From Stenotrophomonas maltophilia (GTDB lineage Bacteria; Pseudomonadota; Gammaproteobacteria; Xanthomonadales; Xanthomonadaceae), in the NCBI GenBank assembly GCA_002387845.1, contig DGLB01000001.1, forward strand, positions 1 through 62,157: 62,157 nt of DNA, read 5' to 3'. The notes below the pieces were generated by a model. It did no database searches and had not been told where the DNA came from. It saw nothing but the letters and a program-made list of their open reading frames with translations. Below, one piece after another: positions 1 through 8,517 of the stretch (its first letter is position 1; each line of letters begins with the position of its first letter). The translations under genes and the position numbers were made by a program.

Positions 1-260
1 TGCGCCCGATCCTGATGACCTCCATCGCCACGGTGGTGGGCGCGATCCCGCTGGTCGTGGCTGGCGGCCCGGGGTCGGCCAGCCGCGGCACCATCGGCAT
101 CGTGGTGATCTTCGGCGTCACCGTGTCCACCTTCCTGTCTCTGTTCGTGGTGCCGGCGTTCTACTCGCTGCTGGCCCCGTACACGCGTTCGCCCGAAGCG
201 GTGGCCCGTGAGCTGGAGAAGCAGGAGGCGGAAACGCCGTCGGTGGGCGGGCACGCCTGA
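1..260 (+). CDS. RND efflux transporter permease, C-terminal end (partial)
   Basis: Only the last 85 or so codons are present; the reading frame is open from base 3 to the TGA at 258-260, and the gene starts outside the window. The visible protein begins RPILMTS, followed by a hydrophobic stretch rich in Val, Gly and Ile and the segment VVPAFYSLLAP. This is the last transmembrane helix region of HAE1-type RND pumps (AcrB/MexB-like inner-membrane drug:proton antiporters), which ends in a charged cytoplasmic tail as here (RELEKQEAETP). The substrate cannot be judged from this piece. The gene is not coupled to the next one, which starts 215 bases downstream after a GTAG palindrome. Confidence 0.85.
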   Translation, partial: RPILMTSIATVVGAIPLVVAGGPGSASRGTIGIVVIFGVTVSTFLSLFVVPAFYSLLAPYTRSPEAVARELEKQEAETPSVGGHA

Positions 261-327
261 CCCGGGGCCCGTGGGGCGGGCGGGGCTGAATGCGCGCCAC
301 GCGCCCGGGCAACGAGAATCCAGCGCC

Positions 328-357
328 GTAGAGCCGGGCTCTGCCCGGCTGCTCTGC
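328..357. repeat. SMAG-like GTAG palindrome
   Basis: A GC-rich imperfect palindrome starts with GTAG and has the arms GAGCCGGGC and GCCCGGCTGCTC around a two-base loop. A nearly identical copy sits at 12859-12887. Terminal GTAG, small size and intergenic position match the SMAG family of short palindromes known from Stenotrophomonas. The rest of the 261-475 gap shows no gene. Confidence 0.6.
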
Positions 358-475
358 CGCGCCGCGACGCACGCCCCCACCCGGCGCTACCCGTGGCGGC
401 CGTGATGGTGGAGAATCGACCCGGTCCCCTCCAGCCGACGGGACGTCCTTTTTTTCCGCCGACTGGAGAGAGCGC

Positions 476-1993
476 GTGGAAGCAGCCGTACATTTTGTCA
501 ACAGCATCATCTGGAGCAAGGCGCTGATCGCCGTGTGCCTGGGCGCCGGGCTTTTCTTCAGCATCCGTACCCGGTTCATGCAGATCCGCGGGTTCTTCGA
601 GATGTGCCGCCTCACCGTGCAGGGCGAGAAGTCCGATGCCGGCGTGTCCTCCTTCCAGGCCCTGGCCATGTCGATGGCCGGCCGCATGGGCATCGGCAAT
701 ATCGCCGGCGTGGCCACCGCCATCGCCTTCGGCGGCCCCGGTGCGATCTTCTGGATGTGGGTCATGGGCTTCCTCGGTGCCTCCACCTCGTACGTGGAAT
801 GCACCCTGGCGCAGATTTACAAGACCAAGGACGCCGAAGGCCGCTACCGCGGTGGCCCGGCGTACTACATCGAAAAAGCGATGGGCATGAAGTGGTACGC
901 CCTGGCGTTCGCCGTGGCCACCATCATCGCCGCCGGCTTCCTGATGCCCGGCGTGCAGGCCAATGCCATCGCCGACAGCATCATCAACGCCTGCCGTGGC
1001 GGCGCCCTGTGCGGCCCGCTGGATGGCCAGGTGATGGGCATGGGATCGGTCCAGGCGCTGAAGCTGGGCATCGGCATCGTGGTGGCGCTGCTGCTGGGCG
1101 TGGTCATCTTCGGCGGGGTCAAGCGCATCGCCAACTTCGCCGAGGTGGTGGTGCCGTTCATGGCCGCCGCGTTCATCCTGATGGCCATCGTCATCATGAT
1201 CATCAACTACGACCGCGTGCCGGAAATGTTCGGCATCATCTTCGACAGCGCCTTCGGCACGCACGCTGCGTTCGGCGCCATGATGGGCCTGGCGGTGGAG
1301 TGGGGCATCAAGCGCGGCATCTATGCCAATGAAGCCGGCCAGGGCTCGGGCCCGCACGCCGCGGCGGCCTCGGAGGTCTCGCACCCGGCCAAGCAGGGCT
1401 ACGTGCAGGCCTTCGCGATCTACTTCGACACCATGATGGTGTGCACCGCCACCGCCTTCCTGATCCTGGCCAGCGGCACCTACAACGTGTACTCGCCGGT
1501 GGAAAATGCCGCCCCGATCTTCCAGGGCCTGGCCGGTATCCCCGAAGGCGCCGGTTACGCACAGGCGGGCGTGGAAGCGGTGCTGCCGGGGTGGGGCGCC
1601 TCGTTCGTGTCGCTGGCGATCTTCTTCTTCGCCTTCACCACGATCATGGCCTATTACTACATGGCCGAAACCAACCTCAGCTACATCAACCACAACCGCA
1701 AGCGCCCGCTCACCGTGCTGGTACTGCGCCTGGGCATCATCGGCATGGTGGTGTTCGGTGCGTTCCACAACGCCACCCTGGCGTGGGCGCTGGGCGACAT
1801 CGGCGTGGGCCTGATGGCCTGGTTGAACATCATTGCCATCCTGATCGTGCAGAAGCCGGCGATGCTGGCGCTGCGCGATTACGAACGACAGAAGAAGCTC
1901 GGCCTGGATCCGACCTTCGACCCCGATGCATTGGGCATCAAGAACGCCGATTTCTGGCGTCAACGCAAGCTGGAGTTGTCCCGTAGTGAATGA
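476..1993 (+). CDS. Alanine/glycine:cation symporter family protein (AgcS), paralogue 1
   Basis: A 505-residue polytopic membrane protein with about ten hydrophobic segments. It carries family blocks seen in sodium/proton-coupled alanine or glycine symporters: GGPGAIFWMW, YRGGPAYYIEK near residue 125, and NEAGQGSGPHAAAA near 285. Family members import alanine or glycine with Na+ or H+ across the inner membrane. The start is GTG at 476, chosen because GGAGAG at 465-470 is well placed and the protein then begins just before the first helix. Its stop overlaps the start of the RNA methyltransferase gene, so the two are probably cotranscribed. A second paralogue lies at 4257. Which amino acid is carried cannot be told from sequence alone. 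Confidence 0.9.
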   Translation: MEAAVHFVNSIIWSKALIAVCLGAGLFFSIRTRFMQIRGFFEMCRLTVQGEKSDAGVSSFQALAMSMAGRMGIGNIAGVATAIAFGGPGAIFWMWVMGFLGASTSYVECTLAQIYKTKDAEGRYRGGPAYYIEKAMGMKWYALAFAVATIIAAGFLMPGVQANAIADSIINACRGGALCGPLDGQVMGMGSVQALKLGIGIVVALLLGVVIFGGVKRIANFAEVVVPFMAAAFILMAIVIMIINYDRVPEMFGIIFDSAFGTHAAFGAMMGLAVEWGIKRGIYANEAGQGSGPHAAAASEVSHPAKQGYVQAFAIYFDTMMVCTATAFLILASGTYNVYSPVENAAPIFQGLAGIPEGAGYAQAGVEAVLPGWGASFVSLAIFFFAFTTIMAYYYMAETNLSYINHNRKRPLTVLVLRLGIIGMVVFGAFHNATLAWALGDIGVGLMAWLNIIAILIVQKPAMLALRDYERQKKLGLDPTFDPDALGIKNADFWRQRKLELSRSE

Positions 1994-2843
1994 TCCCTGG
2001 AAGAATGCCCGCCGCCCGTCTTCGCGGCCGCCGCGGGCCACCCCGCTGCCCCCGCGCGAGGGTGGCACGCCGCCACCGCCGGGGCGGGGCAACGACGAGC
2101 TGCGCCTGTACGGCTGGAATGCCGTGCAGGCCCTGTTCGACAAACGCCCGCAGGCGCTGCGCAAGCTGTACCTGGCCGAGGCGTTGATTCCGCGCCTGCA
2201 GCCGTTGCTGAAGTGGTGCGTCGCCAACCGTGTCGGCTATCGCGTGGTGGAAGAGGGTGACCTGAACAAGCTGGCCGCCACCACCCATCATGAAGGTGTC
2301 GTGGCCGACGTGCTGCGCGCGCCGATGCTGGAACTTGGCGAATGGCTGGAAAGCCTGCCGGCCGGCAAGCCGGTGCTGGCGCTGTGGCTGGATGGCGTCG
2401 GCAATCCGCACAATTTCGGGGCCATCCTGCGCTCGGCCGCACATTTCGGCGTGGCCGGGTTGCTGTTGCCGCCGGGTGCGACGCTGGCGCTGTCCGGCGC
2501 GGCAGCGCGGGTGGCCGAAGGCGGCGCCGAAGCCGTGCCACTGGTGCGCCTGCCCGCGCTGCCGCAGGCCATGGCGCAGCTGCGGCAGGCCGGTTTCGGC
2601 CTGGCTGCGACGCTGGTCGAGGGCGGCGACAATCTGTTCGCCAGCACGTTGCCGGCGCGGCTGGTGTACGTGATGGGAGCCGAAGGCGAGGGTATGGACC
2701 GCACGCTGGCACAGGACTGCGATGTGCAGGTGTCCATTCCCGGCAGCGGTGCGGTGGAAAGCCTCAACGTGGCCTCGGCGACGGCGGTGCTGCTGTCGCA
2801 TTGGTATGCGCAGGCCGGTGGCGACCGTGGGTCGTCGCGCTGA
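1986..2843 (+). CDS. SpoU/TrmH-family RNA 2'-O-methyltransferase
   Basis: A 285-residue SPOUT-class methyltransferase, expected to transfer a methyl group from S-adenosylmethionine to a ribose 2'-OH in tRNA or rRNA. The three SPOUT knot motifs are visible: NPHNFGAILRSAAHFG (motif 1), VMGAEGEGM (motif 2) and IPGSGAVESLNVASA (motif 3). An N-terminal RNA-binding substrate domain starts about residue 38 (ELRLYGWNAVQALF). Before it is a Pro/Arg-rich extension of roughly 30 residues. I chose GTG at 1986, which overlaps the symporter stop by 8 bases and has GGAG a short way upstream; an ATG at 1926 lies inside the symporter and is unlikely. The exact target nucleotide is not determinable. Confidence 0.88.
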   Translation: MNDPWKNARRPSSRPPRATPLPPREGGTPPPPGRGNDELRLYGWNAVQALFDKRPQALRKLYLAEALIPRLQPLLKWCVANRVGYRVVEEGDLNKLAATTHHEGVVADVLRAPMLELGEWLESLPAGKPVLALWLDGVGNPHNFGAILRSAAHFGVAGLLLPPGATLALSGAAARVAEGGAEAVPLVRLPALPQAMAQLRQAGFGLAATLVEGGDNLFASTLPARLVYVMGAEGEGMDRTLAQDCDVQVSIPGSGAVESLNVASATAVLLSHWYAQAGGDRGSSR

Positions 2844-2989
2844 TGTGATTGACCGGGGCGGCGCGTCTGCGCTGCCCTGCGCGGTGTGACCAACTGCTGC
2901 AATTCAGCAGTGACTACGGACGATTCAGAGTTTTCGGATGGTGGTGCGGCCATAGGATGCGCCATTGTGAACAGCGGTACCGTATTGCG

Positions 2990-3083
2990 TAGGTGAGGAG
3001 AGACACCCACGCAGTGCGGCACCGTTGTCCGGAACACGGACCATCCGTGTCGCTCACCGCGTGGGGTGTGATGAATCCCGGTG
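2990..3083 (+). ncRNA. Candidate structured RNA or leader upstream of a strong terminator
   Basis: The 426-base gap 2844-3269 has no convincing protein gene but is rich in inverted repeats. Bases 3003-3012 pair with 3059-3069 (one bulge), and 3034-3040 pair with 3044-3050. GGTGAG at 2992-2997 can pair with CTCACC at 3053-3058, which crosses the first stem, so the two either form a pseudoknot or compete. A perfect terminator follows at once. This could be a small RNA, or a leader controlling the outer-membrane protein/symporter pair downstream. I do not recognise the family; it lacks the conserved glycine-riboswitch core. Confidence 0.4.
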
Positions 3084-3115
3084 GCCCGGTCGCTTTGCGA
3101 CCGGGCTTTTTTTTT
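3084..3115 (+). terminator. Strong rho-independent terminator
   Basis: A perfect 10-bp stem (3084-3093 with 3097-3106) with a TTT loop is followed by nine T residues. It ends the candidate RNA and separates it from the gene at 3270, which must have its own promoter in 3116-3260 or be reached by antitermination. Confidence 0.9.
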
Positions 3116-3269
3116 AGGCACGACGCCACTGGTCATATGCGACACCAGATGTCGCGTTCGGACCAACATGCGTTCAATTTTCAACAAACGGCCAACTTTG
3201 AACATTTAATGATTTTTCGCCGCGACGGCGCTCGGCAGATTGCAGCTTCCAACACCACAGGAAGCACCC

Positions 3270-4241
3270 ATGTCGCGACTGATTCCCCTGGCCCTGGCCA
3301 CCCTGATGTTCGTTCCGGCAATGGCCTCGGCCAGCGGCCGCACGCTCGATGGCGTGAACTTCACCGGTCCGCTGATCACCCCCAATCCGGCCGGCATGCC
3401 CAAGGGCAACGCCTACGTCGAGCCCTACCTGGTCCGCATCGACAGCGACCACTTCTATGACGGCGAGGGGCGTCGCCACGACAGCCCCGACAGCAGCGTG
3501 TGGCTGACCGTGCTGCCCATCGCCTACGGTCTGGGCGAACGGGTCACTGCCCAGGTCAACCTCAGCGCAGCCCGGGTGGAAGCCGCTGGCGCACGCAGTC
3601 GCGGCTTCCGCGCCGGCGATACCACCGCCATGGTCCAGTACGCGCTGCAGAAGTCCAACGAAGACGGTACCCGCCCGGCCATCTCGGTGTCGGTCACCCA
3701 GCGCTATGCCACCGGCAGCTATGACCGCATTGGCGGCAACCCGCTCAACGCCCAGGGCGATGGCGTGCAGCGCACCAGCTTCGGCCTGGGCATGCAGCAG
3801 GTGCTGTGGATGCCCAACGAGCGGCCGCTGCGCTGGCGTGCCCAGCTCACCGCCAGCCCGGCTCCCGCCCGCGTCGCGTTGAATGACAACAGCGTGTACG
3901 GCACCCCCGATGGCTTCCGTGGCAATTACGCACCGGGCTCGCTGCTGGGCGTTTCGGCGGCGGCCGAATACAGCTTCAATGCGCGCTGGGTCGGCGTGTT
4001 CGAAGTGGCCGCCAGCCGCCAGTCCGATCGCCGCCTGAGCGGCTATGCCCCCGGTGCCGACGGCAGCGCACAGCGGGTGGAACTGCGTCTGCCGGCCACC
4101 CGGGTGGTCAGCCTCGCTCCGGCAGTGGAGTACCACTTCTCGCCCAGCGTCGGCCTGATCGCCGGCGTGGAGTTCACCGTCGCCGGCCGCAATACCGGCA
4201 GCTACATCAGCCCGCAGATTGCACTGGGCATGTTCTTCTGA
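3270..4241 (+). CDS. Putative outer-membrane beta-barrel protein
   Basis: A 323-residue protein with a clear Sec signal peptide (MSRLIPLALATLMFVPAMASA). Alternating hydrophobic/polar stretches follow, and it ends in aromatic phenylalanines (ALGMFF), the usual C-terminal signature of outer-membrane barrels recognised by BAM. The ATG at 3270 is preceded by CAGGAAG; an in-frame ATG ten codons earlier would spoil the signal peptide. The gene sits 15 bases upstream of the second AgcS symporter, so the two probably form one unit in which this protein may help bring a substrate across the outer membrane. That link is an inference; the family was not identified. Confidence 0.65.
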   Translation: MSRLIPLALATLMFVPAMASASGRTLDGVNFTGPLITPNPAGMPKGNAYVEPYLVRIDSDHFYDGEGRRHDSPDSSVWLTVLPIAYGLGERVTAQVNLSAARVEAAGARSRGFRAGDTTAMVQYALQKSNEDGTRPAISVSVTQRYATGSYDRIGGNPLNAQGDGVQRTSFGLGMQQVLWMPNERPLRWRAQLTASPAPARVALNDNSVYGTPDGFRGNYAPGSLLGVSAAAEYSFNARWVGVFEVAASRQSDRRLSGYAPGADGSAQRVELRLPATRVVSLAPAVEYHFSPSVGLIAGVEFTVAGRNTGSYISPQIALGMFF

Positions 4242-4256
4242 CCGCGGGGGCACGCA

Positions 4257-5708
4257 ATGAACATTGAAGACATCGTCACCGCGGTGGTGGGCGTGGTCTG
4301 GAGTCCGCTGCTGGTGGGGTTGTGCCTGCTGGTAGGGCTGTACTTCAGCCTGCGCACCCGTTTCATCCAGCTGCGCGCCTTGCCGGACATGGTCCGGCTG
4401 ATGTTCCAGGGGCGCAGCTCCGGCTCGGGGGTGTCCTCGTTCCAAGCGCTGAGCATGTCCTTGTCCAGCCGGGTCGGCGTGGGCAACATCGCCGGTGTCG
4501 CCATGGCCATCGCCTATGGCGGCCCGGGTGCCATCTTCTGGATGTGGCTGGTGGCCTTCCTCGGCGCGGCCAGCGCCTTCGTGGAGTCCACCCTGGCGCA
4601 GATCTACAAGGAGCGTGACAGCAACGGCCAGTTCCGCGGCGGTCCGGCGTACTACATCGAACGCGGCCTGGGCAAACGCTGGTATGCCGCGCTGTTCGCG
4701 CTCAGCACCGTGGTTGCATGCGGGCTGTTCCTGCCCGGTACCCAGTCCAACGCCATCGTCAGTGCGGTGGATGAGGCCTGGGCCATTCCCGGCGGTGTGG
4801 TGGCGGCGGTGATCGTGACCGCAGCGGGCCTGGTCATCTTTGGCGGGGTGCGCCGGATCGCCCAGGTGGTGCAGGTGGTGGTGCCGTTCATGGCGCTGGG
4901 CTACCTGCTGGTGGCCGGCGTGGTGATGGTGCTCAATGCTGACGCCGTGCCCGAGATGTTCCTGCTGATCGTGCGCAGCGCGTTCGGAACCGACGCGGCG
5001 TTTGGTGCCCTGATCGGCACGGCCATCCAGTGGGGCGTGCGCCGTGGCGTGCTGTCCAACGAAGCCGGCATGGGCAGCGGGGCGCACCCGGCGGCCGCCG
5101 CGGAAGTCTCGCATCCGGTCAAGCAGGGGCTGGTGCAGGCGTTCTCGGTCTACATCGACACCATGGTGGTGTGCAGTGCCACCGCCTTCCTGATCCTGTC
5201 CACCGGCGCGTACAACGTGTACGACCCGCTTTCCAGCAGCGGGCAGTTCCTGCTGTCGCAGGTGCCGGCGCTGGAAGCCGGGCCGCGCTACGTGCAGCAG
5301 GCGGTGGAATCGGCCTTGCCCGGGTTTGGTCGCGCGTTCATTGCTCTGGCCATTCTGCCGTTCGCGTTCACCACCATTCTGGCGCTGTACTACACGGCCG
5401 AAACCAACGTGGTGTACCTCAGCCGCAACCGGCCTTCACCGGTGCTGCTGACCATGTTCCGGCTGGCCTTCCTGGCGGCCATGAGCTACTCGGCACTCAA
5501 TACCGCGACCGTGGCGTGGACGCTGGGCGACATTGGCGTGGGCATGATGTGCTGGCTGAACATCATTGCGTTGTTGCTGCTGCAGAAGCCGGCGTTGGCC
5601 GCGCTGCGCGACTACGAGGCCACCCGAGGTATCGGCAAAGACCCGGTGTACAGGCCGGAAACACCGACCCGGGCGGCCCCCGGTGTGTGGGAAACCGCCC
5701 GGTCGTGA
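4257..5708 (+). CDS. Alanine/glycine:cation symporter family protein (AgcS), paralogue 2
   Basis: A 483-residue inner-membrane symporter collinear with the protein at 476-1993. It keeps the same blocks: LRTRFIQLR near the N-terminus, GGPGAIFWMW, FRGGPAYYIERG, and NEAGMGSGAHPAAAAEVSHPVKQG. It lacks the roughly 20-residue loop around NACRGGALCGPLDGQ that paralogue 1 has, so the two are diverged rather than recent copies. Family members couple Na+ or H+ entry to alanine or glycine uptake. The ATG at 4257 follows the barrel gene by 15 bases, suggesting one transcript. The downstream neighbour is convergent and begins (stop end) four bases later. Confidence 0.9.
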   Translation: MNIEDIVTAVVGVVWSPLLVGLCLLVGLYFSLRTRFIQLRALPDMVRLMFQGRSSGSGVSSFQALSMSLSSRVGVGNIAGVAMAIAYGGPGAIFWMWLVAFLGAASAFVESTLAQIYKERDSNGQFRGGPAYYIERGLGKRWYAALFALSTVVACGLFLPGTQSNAIVSAVDEAWAIPGGVVAAVIVTAAGLVIFGGVRRIAQVVQVVVPFMALGYLLVAGVVMVLNADAVPEMFLLIVRSAFGTDAAFGALIGTAIQWGVRRGVLSNEAGMGSGAHPAAAAEVSHPVKQGLVQAFSVYIDTMVVCSATAFLILSTGAYNVYDPLSSSGQFLLSQVPALEAGPRYVQQAVESALPGFGRAFIALAILPFAFTTILALYYTAETNVVYLSRNRPSPVLLTMFRLAFLAAMSYSALNTATVAWTLGDIGVGMMCWLNIIALLLLQKPALAALRDYEATRGIGKDPVYRPETPTRAAPGVWETARS

Positions 5709-5712
5709 TCGA

Positions 5713-7134
5713 TCATTCGTTCGGCGGCGTGGTCGGCTTGGCCTCGCTGCCGAACGAACCATCGGCCTCGGCGGCCAGGTACGCGAACACCGTGTAAGCG
5801 GCCACGTTCTGTGCCAGGGCCGCCGGGTCGATCTTGTCCAGCGTGTCGTCGGCGGTGTGGTGCAGGTGGAAGTAGTCGCTGCCGTCCTGCGCCAGCCACG
5901 CCCAGGCACCGCCCTTGGCGGCCAGCGGGCCGATATCCGGTCCCGGGCCGCCCTTGTCCGCCACGTACTCGATACCGAGCGGCTTCATCACTTCCGCAAT
6001 CTGTCGGGTCGCTTCGCGCGAGCCTTCCGGATTCGGCGAGCCCGTGTTGAAGGCATAGATGCGACCGGCACCGAAGTCGCTCTCGGCGGCCAGCTGGTGC
6101 AGGGCAATGTCCTTGGCGTGCGCTTCGGCGTAGGCCTTGCCGCCATACAGACCCTGTTCCTCGTTGGCGAATGCCACCACGCGGATGGTGCGCTTGGGCG
6201 CCTGCTTGAGCTGGCCGATCAGGTGGCCAGCGGCCATGGTGATGGCCACGCCGGCACCGTCATCCACTGCGCCGGTGCCCAGGTCCCACGAATCCAGGTG
6301 CCCGCCGATCACCACCACTTCCTTGGGCAGGCTGCGCCCGGTGATTTCGCCGATGACGTTGTACGACGTGGCTTTGCCATCCCAGCCGCAATCCAGGTCG
6401 AGCTTGATGCGGGTGGGGCCCAGCGCGACCAGGCGTGCCAGCTGGTTGGCATCGGGCACCGACAGCGCCGCGGCCGGAACCGGAGTCAGGCCCTCGTCGA
6501 ACCGGGTGATGCCGGTGTGCGGCACGCGGTGTGAATCGGTGCCGGCCGAACGCATCACGAAGCCAACCGCGCCCTTGCGGATCGCTTCGGACGGGCCCTT
6601 GCTGCGCACCGCGCCGCCCTTGCCGTAGTCGCGGCCGTCGCGGTAGGCGGTCATCTGGTAATCAACGAAGGCGATTTTGCCCTTCAGCGAACCTTCCGGC
6701 GCGGCCTGCAGGGCGGCCAGGTCGGCAAAGCGCACCACCTCCGCTTCCACCGTACCGCCCGGGCTGCCGCCCAGCGCGGTGATGGCCAGCGGCTGCGCAT
6801 GCTTGCCAGTCACCTGCGCGCTTTCACTGCGGCGTTCCCACTTCGGGAACTCCACCGGCTCGGTCCAGACCTTGTCGAAGCCCAACGCCTTGAACTTGGC
6901 CACTGCCCAAGCCACGGCGCGCGCGTCGGCTTCGCTGCCGGCGATGCGCGGGCCGATCTCGGTGGTCAGCGATTCCACCACGTCCCAGCCGGTGTTGTCC
7001 TTCAACGCCTGATCGCGCAGCTGCGCGGCAGTGCCCAGCGAGGCCGGCGGCAGGGTGGTGGCGGAAGGGGCTGCGAACGCCGGCGAGGCCAGCAGTGCAA
7101 GGGTGGAGGCGATGGCAAGAACGCGGCGACGCAT
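5713..7134 (-). CDS. Secreted M28-family zinc peptidase
   Basis: A 473-residue exported metallopeptidase of the M28 type (aminopeptidase or carboxypeptidase acting on peptide ends, two zinc ions). The start at 7134 gives a textbook signal peptide, MRRRVLAIASTLALLASPAF; an in-frame ATG 20 codons earlier lies before it and is unlikely. Residues about 110-250 resemble a protease-associated (PA) insert. The catalytic core follows with GGHLDSWDLGTGAVDDGAG (His and Asp ligands), NEEQGLYGG (catalytic Glu) and HLHHTADDTLDKID (final His ligand). It is convergent with the symporter gene. It most likely acts in the periplasm or outside the cell; the preferred substrate is unknown. Confidence 0.88.
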   Translation of the reverse strand: MRRRVLAIASTLALLASPAFAAPSATTLPPASLGTAAQLRDQALKDNTGWDVVESLTTEIGPRIAGSEADARAVAWAVAKFKALGFDKVWTEPVEFPKWERRSESAQVTGKHAQPLAITALGGSPGGTVEAEVVRFADLAALQAAPEGSLKGKIAFVDYQMTAYRDGRDYGKGGAVRSKGPSEAIRKGAVGFVMRSAGTDSHRVPHTGITRFDEGLTPVPAAALSVPDANQLARLVALGPTRIKLDLDCGWDGKATSYNVIGEITGRSLPKEVVVIGGHLDSWDLGTGAVDDGAGVAITMAAGHLIGQLKQAPKRTIRVVAFANEEQGLYGGKAYAEAHAKDIALHQLAAESDFGAGRIYAFNTGSPNPEGSREATRQIAEVMKPLGIEYVADKGGPGPDIGPLAAKGGAWAWLAQDGSDYFHLHHTADDTLDKIDPAALAQNVAAYTVFAYLAAEADGSFGSEAKPTTPPNE

Positions 7135-7240
7135 GGACGAACTCCACAGAACAGGGCGGAAGCGTCCGAGCTTAGCAGCCTGTGCGCGGGGCACATGGGC
7201 GGGAGGTCATGGTGGGGCGGACGCTGTTTTCCAAAATGCG

Positions 7241-7264
7241 AAAACCCCGCCGGAGCGGGGTTTT
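7241..7264 (-). terminator. Bidirectional-type terminator after mscL
   Basis: AAAACCCCGC, CGGA loop, GCGGGGTTTT forms a perfect stem with A and T runs on both sides. It lies just past the mscL stop codon on the minus strand, before the start region of the M28 peptidase gene. Confidence 0.85.
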
Positions 7265-7269
7265 CGGGA

Positions 7270-7674
7270 TCATTTCTTCAGGTTGTCGCGGATCTCGCGC
7301 AACAGCAGGATTTCTTCCTTCGGAGCCGCCGGCGCGGCTTCCTTCTTCTTGGCCAGGCGGTTGATGACCTTCACCACCATGAAGATCGCGAATGCCACGA
7401 TGATGAACTGCACCAGCGTGTTGAGGAAATCACCGTAGCCGATCACCACGGCCGGGATCTCGGTGCCGTCCGCCGCCACCCGCGCCGGCGACAAGGTCCA
7501 CGCCAGTTCCGAGAAGTCCACGCGGCCGATCAGATAGCCCAATGGCGGCATGATGATCTTGTCGACCAGTGCGGTGACGATCTTGCCGAAGGCGGCACCA
7601 ATCACGACACCGACCGCCAGGTCGATGACGTTGCCACGCATGGCAAATTCCTTGAACTCAGTCAGCATCCCCAT
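7270..7674 (-). CDS. mscL: Large-conductance mechanosensitive channel MscL
   Basis: A 134-residue inner-membrane channel that opens under high membrane tension and releases solutes during hypo-osmotic shock. The hallmark N-terminal sequence EFKEFAMRGNVIDLAVGVVI is followed by GAAFGKIV and the second helix (FLNTLVQFIIVAFAIFMVVK). The Lys-rich cytoplasmic bundle ends in LLLREIRDNLKK. Length and layout match the family. The start is set at 7674 because an AGGAGAA ribosome site precedes it; a longer in-frame start nine codons up lacks this. The terminator lies just beyond the stop. Confidence 0.97.
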   Translation of the reverse strand: MGMLTEFKEFAMRGNVIDLAVGVVIGAAFGKIVTALVDKIIMPPLGYLIGRVDFSELAWTLSPARVAADGTEIPAVVIGYGDFLNTLVQFIIVAFAIFMVVKVINRLAKKKEAAPAAPKEEILLLREIRDNLKK

Positions 7675-7729
7675 CGGGTTCTCCTGTTGTCGTGCATTCA
7701 AAAGGCAAGGCAGGGTAGCCCAGCCGATG

Positions 7730-8437
7730 TCATCCGCCGATGATGCCGTGGCGCTCGGCCACGTTTTCCAGGCGCGCGCTGAAGCGATCCCCCGGCTTCA
7801 GCGCGGCCACGCCACTGGGCGTGCCCATGAACACCAGGTCGCCGGCGCGCAGGGCCCACAGCTTGGACAGCTCGTGCAGGATTTCCGGCACGTTCCAGAT
7901 CATCTGGTCCAGCAGCGACTGCTGGCGCACTTCGCCGTTGATCTCCAGCGACAGGTTCAGCGCGGCCAGGTCACCCACTTCACCCGCCGGCACCAGTTCG
8001 CTGACCGGTGCGGAATAGTCAAAGCCCTTGGCGGTGTCCCACGGATGGCCCTTCGCCTTGGCGGCCGCCTGCAGGTCGCGGCGGGTGAGGTCCAGGCCCA
8101 CGCCGTAAGCAAACACCAGCGCTTCGGCCTGATCCACCGGAAGCTCGCCTGCCGGCGCATCACGGCCAATCGCCACCACCAGCTCCACTTCGTGGTGCAG
8201 GTCCTGGGTGGCGGGCGGGTAGGGGATCACATCGTCATGGCCGACCACGATCGCATCGGCGGGCTTGGCAAAGAACATCGGGCGACCGCGGTCATCCGCC
8301 GCCGGCACCGCCGCCCCCATTTCGCGCGCATGGTCGGCGAAGTTCCGCCCCACACAGTAGATCCGGCGCACCGGGAAGGTGCCGCCGCCGGCGACCGGAA
8401 TGCGGGGCGTTTCAGGAGTGGGGATTACATCGGTCAT
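7730..8437 (-). CDS. Fumarylacetoacetate hydrolase (FAH) family protein
   Basis: A 235-residue enzyme of the FAH superfamily, which uses a divalent metal to cleave or decarboxylate beta-diketo acids or related 2-oxo acids. The family signature runs from IYCVGRNFADHAREMG (start of the barrel) through HHEVELVVAIG, whose Glu residues bind the metal, to FAYGVGLDLTRRDLQ and GDLVFMGTPSGV near the C-terminus. The length is that of the short single-domain class (fumarylpyruvate hydrolase or oxaloacetate decarboxylase type). No catabolic partner genes are adjacent, so the exact substrate stays open. The upstream gap holds a GTAG palindrome. Confidence 0.85.
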   Translation of the reverse strand: MTDVIPTPETPRIPVAGGGTFPVRRIYCVGRNFADHAREMGAAVPAADDRGRPMFFAKPADAIVVGHDDVIPYPPATQDLHHEVELVVAIGRDAPAGELPVDQAEALVFAYGVGLDLTRRDLQAAAKAKGHPWDTAKGFDYSAPVSELVPAGEVGDLAALNLSLEINGEVRQQSLLDQMIWNVPEILHELSKLWALRAGDLVFMGTPSGVAALKPGDRFSARLENVAERHGIIGG

Positions 8438-8470
8438 GCGCGCGTGTCCTGTTGCAGGGGTTCACGCGAT

Positions 8471-8494
8471 GGTAGGGCGGACCGCCGGTCCGCA
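8471..8494. repeat. SMAG-like GTAG palindrome
   Basis: GGTAG is followed by GGCGGACC, a short loop and GGTCCGC, giving a short GC-rich hairpin between the FAH gene and the next small gene. It differs in sequence from the copies at 328 and 12859, so it would belong to another subgroup. Confidence 0.4.
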
Positions 8495-8517
8495 ACAACC
8501 TCAAACCGCCAATGACC

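Noticed and set aside
161..2227. A 688-codon minus-strand frame opposite the first symporter
   Set aside because: Its His/Gly/Arg-rich, low-complexity translation is typical of antisense to high-GC genes, and the plus-strand gene is clearly AgcS. The same holds for the long minus frames at 3174-5114 and 37841-40291.
2990..3083. Glycine riboswitch for the symporter
   Set aside because: The conserved core sequences of glycine aptamers were not found, although symporters of this family are known targets.
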